Source: Krasilnikovozyma curviuscula (Eukaryota; Basidiomycota; Tremellomycetes; Cystofilobasidiales; Mrakiaceae). Taken from it: a stretch of DNA of 16,901 nt. Of the stretch, positions 8,877 through 16,901 are shown in pieces (the stretch's first letter is position 1; every line of letters begins with the position of its first letter). The notes beneath the pieces are model-generated. The model searched no databases. It had not been told where the DNA came from and was given only the letters and a program-made list of their open reading frames with translations. The position numbers and the translations under genes were made by a program. The stretch covers positions 1-16,901 of the forward strand of contig MVAQ01000334.1 in NCBI GenBank assembly GCA_014825775.1. Direction: 5' to 3'.

Positions 8877-11240
8877 ATGTCTTCCACTGTCGTCGGCGTC
8901 GTCTTGATCACCCGTCATGGTGACCGTGAGGTGAGTGCCCAACCTCTGGAGTCCCTCTGCGGTGATTCAACTGCCGCAGAGATGTGTGCTCTTTCACTCT
9001 GGTTGAAGTGAGAATTACGATTGAGACAGAGCAGCTTCCAGGAAAAGTTTGGCTCTTCTCGTAATACTCTAAGCAGAACCTTCTGAGCAAGCTTCAAACT
9101 ATTCATATGTGCTTCATTTTTTCATCTGGCGTCCCCGCCAAAGAACCCGAAGCCGCTAATCTGCCAGGTTCTGACTCCTTTTTTTCTCTTTTGTTGTCTT
9201 TTTCAGGGATACTACCAAAACCCAACATCCTACACAGCATCTGGAACGCTCATCACTCCTCTCGGAGAGCTGCAGGAGTACCAATCGGGCATGGGTATTC
9301 GCCAAAGATACTTCAACCCGTCATCCGCCGATTACATCACCAACATCTCTACTACCATCCCAAATCTCTCTCAAATTGATGTCAGAGCTGATGCTGCTGA
9401 GGGACAAGTAGGTAGTATGTTTTCCCTGTACCAATCCACACACACGGTTTTGACCGCGCTTTTCCCACCATGTTATCCTTCTCTCTTATCTTCATTAAGG
9501 TCATCGTTGATAGCGCATTGGCGCTCTTCCAAGGTGTTTACCCAGCCTCTGTGTCCAACAATATCACCCTTGCCAACGGGAGCACCATCATCTCACCTTT
9601 GGGAGGGTATATCTACGTTCCTGTCCAAACGGTTGAGCCAGAAGAAGATTTCACCTTGGAAGGATTCACTGAGTGTAACTCTTTCATCTCCAGAAATACA
9701 GCTGTTTGTAAGTTATAGGTCGTTCTGTTGCGTTGTGATTTGCGATGTGACAAAGACCAATTACTTTCAACGATTTGCCTGTACAGACAACACTCCGGCA
9801 TTTTTACAAGTAGCTAACCAGTCTTCTGGCTTCCTCAACTCTCTCAAGAGCGTTGTGGGTGGCAGAAGTGTTTCTTTGAGCAACATGTACAGTGAGTTTC
9901 TCGCACCAGACAGCTTTCAGACTTTTTTTTTAACATCTCTTCTTTATGATTCTAGATATCTTTGGTAAGTATCGTTGAACATTGTGATGTAGTCACGAAT
10001 ATTAGATTTACTCGTTATACGGCCCGATTCACATCACAGACTACATGAACGTCAACTGTGAGTCTTTACGGATTGGTTCATATCTTCAGAAGGAATGCCC
10101 TAACTATCCCCCTTGCTCCTCCTACTGTTGTCTACAGACATCCACAACGCTACCTTCTACAACGCTACCAGCTTGAACACTATGGTAAGATGTCATCTGA
10201 TCTCTCGCTGTTACTATGTGCTCGAAGTAACCAGTTCTCTGCTTCTTCAGCAACAAGCACGTGCCTTAGCTAACTTCCACGAATACATTGTGTTCACTGA
10301 CCCCAGTTCATCCGGTATTGGCCACATCGCCGGACGCAGTATCTTGGGTTAATGCGAAATCTACTCTCAAACTTGCACATGGTTATATATTAACAATCGT
10401 TGTTATTTGACAGGTCCAATCCTCACTGCTACTCAAGGCTTCACCAATTCCTCCAACCCATTGAAACTGCTCTACCTTGGATGTGCCTACAAGCCTTTCT
10501 TGTCCCTTTTCAACCTTACTCAGACTGGCATCGTCGACATGGTCGACTACGCTTCTGTGGCTGCCTTTGAAGTCAGAAAGACCAACAACGACTACTCTGT
10601 GAGACTCAACTTGTCAGTTTTGGCTCTCTTTTTGTGTTCGAAGGGTCTTTTGCCAATGCGAGATCGCATTTCCTTTCATTTAGCCGTAACGGCACTCCTA
10701 CCGCCCTGGATGGGTCTGATATCCAACCTGTTCAAATGTGGGGGCAGACTGATGTTCCACTCAACACTTTCATCAGTAATTTGTCTCCCGTCTCCATCAA
10801 TAACCTCACCCAGTGGTGTCAAGTGTGCAATAACACCCAGACCCGAGGTTGTGACACCGTCTACGCCGCCTCATTAACGCCAAACTTAACCTCCGAAGTC
10901 AGTGCTTTGGAGAGCGGCATCAAAAGTCTCAATGGATATGCGTCCCCATCGCACACCTACGGGAAACAGCACGTTTCACCCGTCGTCTCTGGTGTCATCG
11001 GTGCCCTCATCGCTCTTGTTCTAGCTGCCATCGTTGTGACTTTAATGGAGTATAGACGATCAAAGAAATTCGCTTCCAGAGGTATCAGAAACAACCATGG
11101 TGGTGACAGCGTATGTCCTTCTCACCTTGTTATCTGCTCGGGTTCATCTACAGCCATTTACTCTCGTACTTTCATCTCCACAGAGCTTTGAGCTTCGTTC
11201 CGAGGCTGCTGGATCTGCTGCTGGATCTGTCAAGCACTAG
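8877..11240 (+). CDS. Histidine-phosphatase-fold membrane protein, 473 aa, degenerate active site
   Basis: Exons: 8877-8930, 9207-9407, 9500-9707, 9787-9891, 9956-9964, 10040-10057, 10138-10184, 10251-10347, 10414-10612, 10684-11110, 11184-11240 (stop TAG 11238-11240); phases all agree. Member of histidine phosphatase superfamily branch 2 (acid phosphatase/phytase fold). RHGDR at residues 13-17 carries the nucleophile His14. TPLGELQEYQSGMGIRQRY (from residue 35) matches the family segment LTxxGxxQxxxLGxxLRxRY. The usual C-terminal HD pair is replaced by Ala271-Tyr272 in the LYLGCAYKPF segment. The Arg expected in the second-strand motif before SALALFQG also seems absent. About 14 N-x-S/T sequons and a Cys-containing tail precede a hydrophobic helix (GVIGALIALVLAAIVVTL), then RRSKK, so the bulk should lie outside the cytosol with a short cytosolic tail. 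No signal peptide is visible before RHGDR, so a missing upstream exon is possible. Donor 10348 (GTTAAT) is weak. Intron 1 is 276 nt. Confidence 0.87.
8955..8981. repeat. Perfect 8-bp inverted repeat in intron 1 of the phosphatase-like gene
   Basis: CTCTGCGG at 8955-8962 is matched by its exact reverse complement CCGCAGAG at 8974-8981, with an 11-nt loop. It begins 25 nt after the exon-1 donor, inside the longest intron of this gene (8931-9206, 276 nt). In RNA it would form a GC-rich stem. It might affect donor choice or mark an unannotated element; chance is not excluded. Confidence 0.5.
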
Positions 11241-11450
11241 AGAATGAGTTGAGGTTGGTAAACCCTGCAACTCTATTACTACTCTTGTCCCGTTTTCTCT
11301 TTTGTACATTTGGTTGTAAACCACTTGATAGCTAGATAGAAATACTAATCATTTTGTTTAAATATCTTGAATATGGTTTCGTCGGAGGTTTAACTTACTC
11401 AATAACTACCTGGAAGCTAACAAGAAAAGCAAGATCTAACCCCTTCTCCT
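11241..11450. other. Convergent spacer between the phosphatase-like gene and the 11451-12652 gene
   Basis: Two stop codons face each other 210 nt apart. The spacer is AT-rich (TTTGTTTAAATATCTTGAAT-like sequence around 11353-11372) and should contain both polyadenylation sites. No open frame, repeat or RNA gene is seen. Confidence 0.55.
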
Positions 11451-12652
11451 TCACATAGCAAAGAACGAATCTCTGATTGTCTTTTCCTCCTCGAGAGAGA
11501 TCATCCGCCTGTTGGTTCCTATGCCACGTCTACTGCCCAAAGTCGAGAAGATTGATTTGGCGCGTGAATCCGCAGTGGAAGCAGGTGGGCGCGGCTGTAT
11601 TGTAGGAAGAAGGAGAGGGGAAAAAGTGAAATCAAATTTGAGGAAGTAATGTGGTTGGTTTCTACGAACCTTCTCCAGAACTCTGGGTCTGCTGAGATCC
11701 ACCTCGCTCGACTTATTCCTCAATATGTGGACTTGGTAGAGAGATTGTGCATTCTGGAACGCATTGATAAACTCGTGCTTCCTATCAAGATCTATACGAT
11801 CAAGCATAGACACTCAGTAAGCTTCTAAAGCGCAGTAGAATAGGATCGCCTTTCACCATTTCGACCAAAGCGGATTGCGAACGTCTCAAATATCGGGTCT
11901 GTGCAAGTAAGAAAACAACATAGTGAGATTGATTTGAAATTCTTTACTGACTTGTGATTTACCTACCACCAAAGGAAAAATCTTGAGTCGTCGACCAAAG
12001 GCAAGAGCTAATAGAGAAGTAAAAAAGGGCTGAGACGTTTTATCCTGTGAGTTCAGACTACTAAACTCACCGAATTTTTTCCTCCAGATGCATGGATGCA
12101 GTTACTAAAACATCATAGGTTGAAACCATTGCGCAAAAAAAAATGTCAGCCAAGGGATACGTCGTCAGTGATGGGACTGCGTGCGCCGGTGGGAACACAG
12201 TGGGAAAGAAGACACACTGTAGTGATTCATTAACATCTCATCATTTCTGTGATGCTTGAGGGAAATTCTTGAGATATAATCCTTGCCTGGCTCAAGCGAA
12301 CGCAAGATTCGGAGAATTCCTGATGCCATTACATCTATTCAGTAAGCACTGCTATCTCACAGGAAAGAGCTACTTACCTCTGCCTATACTGACCCATTTA
12401 TGCTGCTCATAGTCGTACCTACCAATGGGAATGCGTTTAGTATCTACAGGCGACCACTGCGTTTCGATGAAATGGTACTTTTCCTGACCTGAAAGCCTTG
12501 ACGGATCCGATAAAGTCGAGTTGTTCTGGGTGATGAGGGAAGGTTGGGTTATGCTGCTGGTGCTGCTGAGAGCTGTTCGTTGGTTGAGGATATCGTGATA
12601 GGCTCTCGGTGGATGAAGCAAGTTTGGAGAGTGACCTCCTGAGCAAATTCAT
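11451..12652 (-). CDS. Uncharacterised protein, about 195 aa, 5' end uncertain
   Basis: Not recognised. Well-supported exons in coding order: 12565(or further)-12378, 12104-12071, 12007-11967, 11898-11857, 11791-11670, 11594-11451 (stop TGA 11453-11451). Phases agree through five introns with donors GTAAGT, GTGAGT, GTAGGT, GTGAAA and GTTCGT. The core reads naturally across junctions: YHFIETQWSPVDTKRIPIGR, then YDYEQHKWVSIGRG, VTASMHLEEKIRSCLWS, DFSFGDPIFETFAIRFGRND and HEFINAFQNAQSLYQVH. It ends in a basic, Ser/Arg-containing tail (LGSRRGIGTNRR). The proposed first exon 12652-12636 starts MNLLR and joins through a 70-nt intron with a weak GTCACT donor. An alternative is an upstream exon (ATG near 12885) joined to the acceptor at about 12644 (about 200-nt intron). 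The N-terminus may be a mitochondrial presequence, but that depends on the model. Intron 12105-12377 (273 nt) is unusually long and could hide an exon. Confidence 0.6.
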
Positions 12653-12952
12653 CGAAGCCACAACAGGATAGATACAGGAATCTATTGAAACAGCAAACAA
12701 ATAAAGAAACAAAGCTTCAAGGTTCTCGTTGACGGTTGGATGAGGTTCGATCCAAAGAGAGTGCAGCAACTTGTTGGCGTTATCATTTGTAGTCGGACTT
12801 GCTGACAAGATTCTCCTGTGTCGCACCCACCCCTCCTTGCAGCGCAGAGATCAAAACAACTCAAAAGCAAAAACTTTTCTGGCATCCAGCTATCTCTATC
12901 AACTTCCCAAATAGGTCGGGAGTAACATGTGCTGGTCGGTTGACCTCTGACG
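12653..12952. promoter_or_regulatory. Probable shared upstream region of two divergent genes
   Basis: This 300-nt stretch lies between the minus-strand 12652 start and the plus-strand 12953 start. It would hold both promoters, or an upstream exon of the minus gene. A minus-strand open frame without ATG start runs from 12826 into 12437 and includes the MNLLRR start. No TATA box or repeat stands out. Confidence 0.35.
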
Positions 12953-13607
12953 ATGGTTACTTGTGCCCCACGAGCCTTCGAGAGATCAGCACCTCAAAGA
13001 AAGGAGATGGTTCGCGACTCTGGAACAGGAACACAGCGACTCTTGAATCCGGAATCAGACAGTAAAGGAAGCTCACAGTATCAGCAGACTTGATTCTCAG
13101 AGTTCTTTTATCAAGAAAGTCGCTTGTGGGGCCGAAGTAGAGAATCATTGGCTCTACTGACTTGCAGAGACAACCTCTCACCACTCAGTGTGTATGTATG
13201 ATCCCACTGCTGGAAAGAGATAACTTTTGAAGGGTCAGTACTGTTGGCGCAAACTGTATCGTTGGTTCCTGGAGATAAGTTTGGGTCTATCGCGTATGAT
13301 TGATATTTTGCTCTCTTAGGCGATCTGACGGAGTCCGGGGGGTTAGCGAAGACGTAACTGGAGGGCCAGGAATAGGAAACGGAATCTTGAGTGTTGTTGA
13401 GAAATTACATTCTTTAGCCCAGAAAAGATATGAGGAGGATGGTCGATTGGAGGCGAGAGGTAGATACGTCAATGTCAATGGTAGGTCAATTCTGGCATTT
13501 TTTGAACAAACTGCGTGAAGAGTTACTTCAACGATGAGGCAGGAGGCGCCATTGGAACAGCCTTAAGGGTTCTCACTGATCAACGTGGCAATTTTCATTC
13601 CATGTAG
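12953..13607 (+). CDS. Small uncharacterised gene; last two exons supported, 5' part tentative
   Basis: Supported: exon 13320-13480 (after a CTCTCTTAG acceptor) spliced by a canonical GTAGGT intron (13481-13542, 62 nt) to 13543-13607 with stop TAG 13605-13607. The joined frame reads ILSVVEKLHSLAQKRYEEDG, then GRYVNVNG/GAIGTALRVL, and ends GNFHSM. It has the Glu/Lys/Leu/Ala pattern of a real helical protein, while the opposite strand gives Ser/Phe/Pro-rich text. Tentative: exon 12953-13061 from ATG 12953 (MVTCAPRAFERSAPQRKEMV), then either a 16-nt exon 13218-13233 between GTAAAG and GTCAGT introns (total 116 aa), or a direct splice from 13077 (GTATCA donor) to 13320. Both keep phase. The NVNGGAI string resembles part of the thiolase signature, but the residues after it do not match. 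The stop faces the GT18 gene stop 58 nt away. Function unknown; a decayed gene is not excluded because the middle (13168-13310) has several frames that stop. Confidence 0.42.
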
Positions 13608-13665
13608 TACTGTGAGGGAAGAAGCATTTGATTTTAATCCAGCGAGTCGGTAATGCGACGGAACT

Positions 13666-15916
13666 CTAATGATAATAATACACCAATGGCAAAAATCCCT
13701 ATCCAGGTTACATAGGATACAGCTTGGAACGAACTGGGTCAGATACAATGATCGGGAAGCATATCAAATTGCTGACTTACCTCACCACCTTCCAAACCTG
13801 CCTGCCGCCTTTCCAGCCTCTCCTTCGCTATCGAATACCAGTCAGTCTCCATGATATACTTGACTCTCTTGTCAAGTTCATCTTCTGTCATATAGTCAAA
13901 CTTGAAACTGCAGTAATACCAGAACAACAAGGTACGTCAGCAAATTGTTCCTGACCGAAACGTCGACAGTAGTTCGCTTACCTAGGAATTGGATTTTCCA
14001 TAGCCTCCTTGATCGCCGCAACATATTCATCATAGTTGTTCTTCTTGACGTGGTAGACGTATCTGCGATGAAAAATCACCAGCATTGTCCAATGGGATGT
14101 GTCAGGCATGAAAGTAGAGTTTCAAAATCGCAAAGTGACTCACGGCTTGTCTAACGTCGTCAACGTCTGTTGCTGGGCTCTCCATCGCTTCCTGTCATCA
14201 GGGTGGTCGTGATCCCATTCCTCAACTGGATTTAGGAAAGGCACGCCCTGATGCAAGCGAAATTAACCACAGGTCGTCAGCACTAGAAACAGTCCCTCAG
14301 GTCTATGAGATGTACATTACTCACCAAGCATAGGGCTTCGTACGGCGAAGGGCTAAGCAATGGGTTTCGGATACCAAGCAATAGCTTACTCCCTCCCATT
14401 CTCTCTCTGAACTCAGCTTGCGCCATTTTCCCGTAGTTTTCGACTTGAGGGGGGTCTTCCAGCGGCTTGGCCGCACGCTCTTCGTCGAATCTGTTGTCCT
14501 TGAATCCGCCGACAAACTTCACGTCCTTCTGGTATTTCTCTAAAATCTCAGCTTTAGCTTGTGGGACGAAGGAGACTGGGAAAGCAACATCATCCTGATA
14601 GAAGTACCTGCGAATGGAAGCATCATGAACATCGGGACCTAAAGAAAACAAAACAGAATTTCGGTTTTGTAAAGTCTGACCTCAGTTCTTTCGCAAACAC
14701 CCAAGCACGATCTTCCCGTTCTTCCCAGGGCACAAATCTCGACTGGCTACAGTTGACGGCGTAACCCAAATACGTGTAGTCTTCGCAATGCGATCGCGAT
14801 CAGCAAACCATTTGCTCTCCGATGAGGAAAGGAGAAGCTTACTTCGCTTGTTTTCTTCCATGTCTACTTCCGCGGACACAGTCCATTCACAACCTATCGG
14901 ATTCTGTCCACAGGAAGGCCAGTAACTGAAGTGGAACATCTTCCACAGTGGAATCCCGTCTGGTCGCTCGGCTGTGGACGATTTGCGTAGAAGACTTGGG
15001 GTTAGCACTCATCGCTCTTAAAAGACCATACATGTAATCAAGCAACAACTCACGAGTCTTGACGTATTCAGAATTGTACTGTTTGTAGACAATTCCTTCT
15101 GTGAAGACCACTTTGACCATGTCTGGGAAGAGGTTGTAGAGCCTGTGAGCCATCGCTTCATCCTGATGGGTAAAGAAAAAAGTATATCCCTGCCGCTGCA
15201 GAGACTCAACAACGGAATTGCACCTGGTAAGGAGAATGGGTCAGGAAAGTGGATCATTCATCATTGTATCGATCGTTTCTCACCATAGGCCTTCACCACC
15301 TCTGAAGTTTTGTAAGAATCCTTGAGAGCACCACCATGTAGCCATTATGATAACCTGATTACCAACAGACCAATCAACGTTGTGAGTTTCAGAGTTTGGG
15401 TGCTAAATGCGCGACGGTGTCGGCGCGACTGACCTTTTGCTGATTCGGACCACATGTCTCAGCCGCAGTACAGCCGGCCAACTCAGCAATAGCAGCTTCA
15501 TTCCATGCTCTGATTAAAAAAAGAAATCATTTCCGATGAGGAAAATAAGTAGAAAGCGAGAGAAAATTGTTGACTCACGCCCAATTCCCAAGCTTGAAGT
15601 CGTACCTGTTGAAGTTTTGAGCAATATCGTGGTGGATAGGAGCGTACAAGTAATCTCGTTCCATTATTTCCTGCTCAATTTCCGTGTGAGATTTCGTTCT
15701 GAAGTCGGTGAACCTCTTCCTAAGGGAGCCATGCCTCGGCTTGAAAGCGGCCGGGTCGATTTCTTTGACGGTGACCTTGTTGTGCAGGGCTTTGCTGAGT
15801 TTCTGTATCCTCTTGTTCTGTTCGTGGTACGACGCAGCAAACCAGAGGAACGAAAGGGCGGAGGTGATGAACAAGAACCTGCGAAAGGTCTTGTTGAGCG
15901 TGATGATCGGGCTCAT
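13666..15916 (-). CDS. Type II membrane glycosyltransferase with GT18 (MGAT5-like) domain, 503 aa
   Basis: Exons in coding order: 15916-15579, 15509-15434, 15354-15284, 15223-15054, 14971-14843, 14780-14681, 14607-14325, 14247-14144, 14062-13982, 13907-13781, 13698-13666 (stop TAG 13668-13666); all phases agree. A short cytosolic N-terminus with RR at 12-13 precedes one membrane segment (residues about 13-29), then a stem and a lumenal catalytic region, the usual Golgi plan. The C-terminal half resembles GT18, the family of animal alpha-1,6-mannosyl-glycoprotein 6-beta-N-acetylglucosaminyltransferase (MGAT5): HFSYWP (232-237), TYLGYAVNC, VGGFKD (327-332), and SPSPYEALCLGVPFLNP (380-396), which matches the PAPLEAI...G.AFLNP donor-site region of MGAT5. 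Cysteines and an NCS sequon fit a lumenal domain. Family activity would be GlcNAc transfer from UDP-GlcNAc, but the fungal acceptor is unknown. Exon 4 must splice at the GTGAGT of 15053; reading through gives a stop. The short last exon (GFLPLVYYYH) is the least certain part. Confidence 0.85.
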
Positions 15917-16470
15917 AGTTTAGTTTTACCTCACTAGCCTCCCCACTTTAACGATTGGGTGAGACGTAAGAACCAGGAGATAAGTAAGGGATGGTAGTTC
16001 GAATCTCATTAGAGTGAGCGACACCATTGCCCCTGTACACCTCAAGCCCAAAAACCTTAGGCTTGACTGTATCGGGTGCGGAAGCAGCAGAGAACGCGGC
16101 TCAAGGTCAAACAGAGACAATTGAATCACATCGACCAAAACCTGAGACATGGAAATTCCTATAGCTTTCGGAATAGTTTCAAGAATGGAAGCAGTTGCTA
16201 GAAGTGTACAGGAAAAATGTCCTCGTCTGAAAATCGTCGCCTCTACGAACGCGCTGGCGTTTAATTTATATCGTAGTCGTGAGTTCAAAGGCTTGCATGG
16301 ATTACTTCAGTGAAAGTCAACCGTATGCATTTTTGTATACATTAGCTATCGAAACTTAAAAAAAAATATGATCATTAACCTTCAATATCGTGTCAACAGC
16401 TCCTATTGTAACACTCCTGCTCTCGACAAACTCCTACAAACCATGCTCTTATTCACAAATCTTCTAAATT
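15917..16470 (-). promoter_or_regulatory. Promoter/5' region of the GT18 gene and 3' region of the PPR-like gene
   Basis: About 550 nt without a supported gene. On the minus strand a TATAAAT-like element lies at about 16265-16271, some 350 nt upstream of the GT18 ATG. A minus-strand open frame of 120 codons (16288-15926) ends just before the GT18 start. It has no ATG at its beginning (first in-frame ATG near 16152) and no recognisable product, so I treat it as chance or a possible long uORF. AT-rich sequence at 16320-16380 (with an A9 run) probably contains the polyadenylation region of the gene to the right. Confidence 0.4.
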
Positions 16471-16805
16471 CTAATCTTCAATTATAGCAGAGCGTATCCT
16501 GCTTGAAACTGATACAGGGTCTGTGTGAAAGAGAGGATGAAGAGATGTCAGATGCGGTTTGGTGTAGTTCATGAAGACAAAACTGTTGTACTTACACATT
16601 CTCTCCTCCATCCTATCACAGAGACTGATAGCTTGCTCTCTTTCTCCTGCTGTTAACTCAGCGCGGATCATCGCTTCCCACGTGGATGGTTCTCTTTGGA
16701 CTCTGCCATCCAGTAGCTGTGCTGGTTCTTCCCAGGCGACTTTATCGCCATTGACGAACTTGTATTTAATTTTGGATTGAGGGTGGTTACTGTTGGCGGC
16801 GATAC
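16471..16805 (-). CDS. C-terminal exons of a PPR-like repeat protein, truncated by the window edge
   Basis: Two exons in coding order: 16805-16596 and 16520-16471 (stop TAG 16473-16471), joined by a canonical GTAAGT intron (16521-16595, 75 nt) with agreeing phase. The upstream acceptor CCCACAG (16812-16806) shows that more exons lie to the right. The visible 86 residues include TWEAMIRAELTAGEREQAIS, followed by LCDRMEERMYP, which fits the 35-residue pentatricopeptide pattern (TYN.LI......G....A..LF..M...G..P). PPR proteins usually bind organellar RNA; in fungi most act in mitochondria. The protein ends soon after the repeat (SRIRSAIIED). Only one repeat is visible, so the family call is tentative. 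Confidence 0.6.
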
Positions 16806-16869
16806 CTGTGGGAATATCGAGCAGACAAAATTCAGTTAAACATGTACTAGTAGTGCTGAATAAAACGCC

Positions 16870-16894
16870 AAAAAAAAAAAAAAAAAAAAAAAAA
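16870..16894. repeat. A25 homopolymer (T25 on the coding strand) in an intron
   Basis: Twenty-five consecutive A on the plus strand. On the minus strand it is a T25 run, placed 58 nt or more upstream of the acceptor of the PPR-like gene, so it probably lies in an intron or just after an upstream exon. It is a mononucleotide microsatellite prone to length change and to sequencing error. A reverse-transcribed poly(A) insertion is possible, but no target-site duplication can be judged from here. Confidence 0.7.
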
Positions 16895-16901
16895 TCACAA
16901 A

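Noticed and set aside
12957..13184. 75-codon minus-strand open frame opposite the 12953 gene
   Set aside because: Looks like protein at first sight, but it has no partner exons with matching phase, and the plus strand has exons with canonical introns.
13460..13560. NVNGGAI string resembling the thiolase signature 2
   Set aside because: The residues after it (GTALRV) do not continue as GHPxGxSG, and the protein is far too short for a thiolase. Likely coincidence.
14975..15053. Shorter introns (37 or 55 nt) ending at the same acceptor in the GT18 gene
   Set aside because: They would use GTGCTA or GTCTTT donors. The 82-nt intron with a GTGAGT donor and GCTAAC branch point keeps phase and gives a better protein.
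15926..16288. 120-codon minus-strand open frame just upstream of the GT18 gene
   Set aside because: No ATG at its beginning, no recognisable motif, sits in the expected promoter/5' UTR. Could be a long uORF from an internal ATG, but evidence is too weak to call.
1..16901. Mobile elements, CRISPR, tRNA/rRNA genes, secondary-metabolite cluster or other multi-gene system
   Set aside because: No terminal repeats, transposase or reverse-transcriptase motifs, repeat arrays, tRNA cloverleaf or rRNA sequence were seen, and the neighbouring genes have no shared pathway logic.

Overview
This window looks like nuclear DNA from a basidiomycete fungus, most likely a Tremellomycete of the Cryptococcus/Kwoniella type. 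I infer this from the compact gene layout on both strands, the many short introns (mostly 60-85 nt, GTRNGT donors, CTRAY-like branch points, YAG acceptors) and the gene families present. No bacterial, viral, transposon, CRISPR, rRNA or tRNA signal was found. Gene models were built by hand: each splice junction was chosen so that reading phase and family motifs are kept. The exon lengths of every multi-exon model listed as a complete CDS sum to a multiple of three.

Layout from left to right. (1) 1-1786, plus strand: the C-terminal 434 residues of a ferric/cupric reductase (FRE/NOX superfamily). (2) 2044-5243, minus strand: a complete 12-exon SDA1 homologue (798 aa, ribosome biogenesis), convergent with the reductase. 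(3) 5842-6648, minus: an unrecognised 217-aa protein. (4) 7355-8462, plus, divergent from gene 3: an unrecognised 244-aa single-pass membrane protein with a spliced upstream ORF whose stop overlaps its start. (5) 8877-11240, plus: an 11-exon, 473-aa histidine-phosphatase-fold protein with a heavily sequon-bearing ectodomain, a C-terminal membrane anchor and a degenerate active site. (6) 11451-12652, minus: an unrecognised protein of about 195 aa, convergent with gene 5. (7) about 12953-13607, plus: a small gene in the gap; its last two exons are well supported and its front part is not. (8) 13666-15916, minus: an 11-exon, 503-aa type II membrane glycosyltransferase with a GT18 (MGAT5-like) domain, convergent with gene 7. 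(9) 16471-16805, minus: the last two exons of a gene with a PPR-like repeat, running off the right edge.

The genes look like unrelated housekeeping and cell-surface functions. I see no operon-like or biosynthetic-cluster logic linking them. Three of them (reductase, phosphatase-like protein, GT18 enzyme) act in or along the secretory pathway and plasma membrane, but nothing in the sequence ties them together. The points most worth a second look are the apparently catalytically impaired histidine phosphatase, the MGAT5-type transferase in a fungus, the overlapping spliced uORF of gene 4, the hidden last exons of SDA1, and the small gene at 12953-13607.
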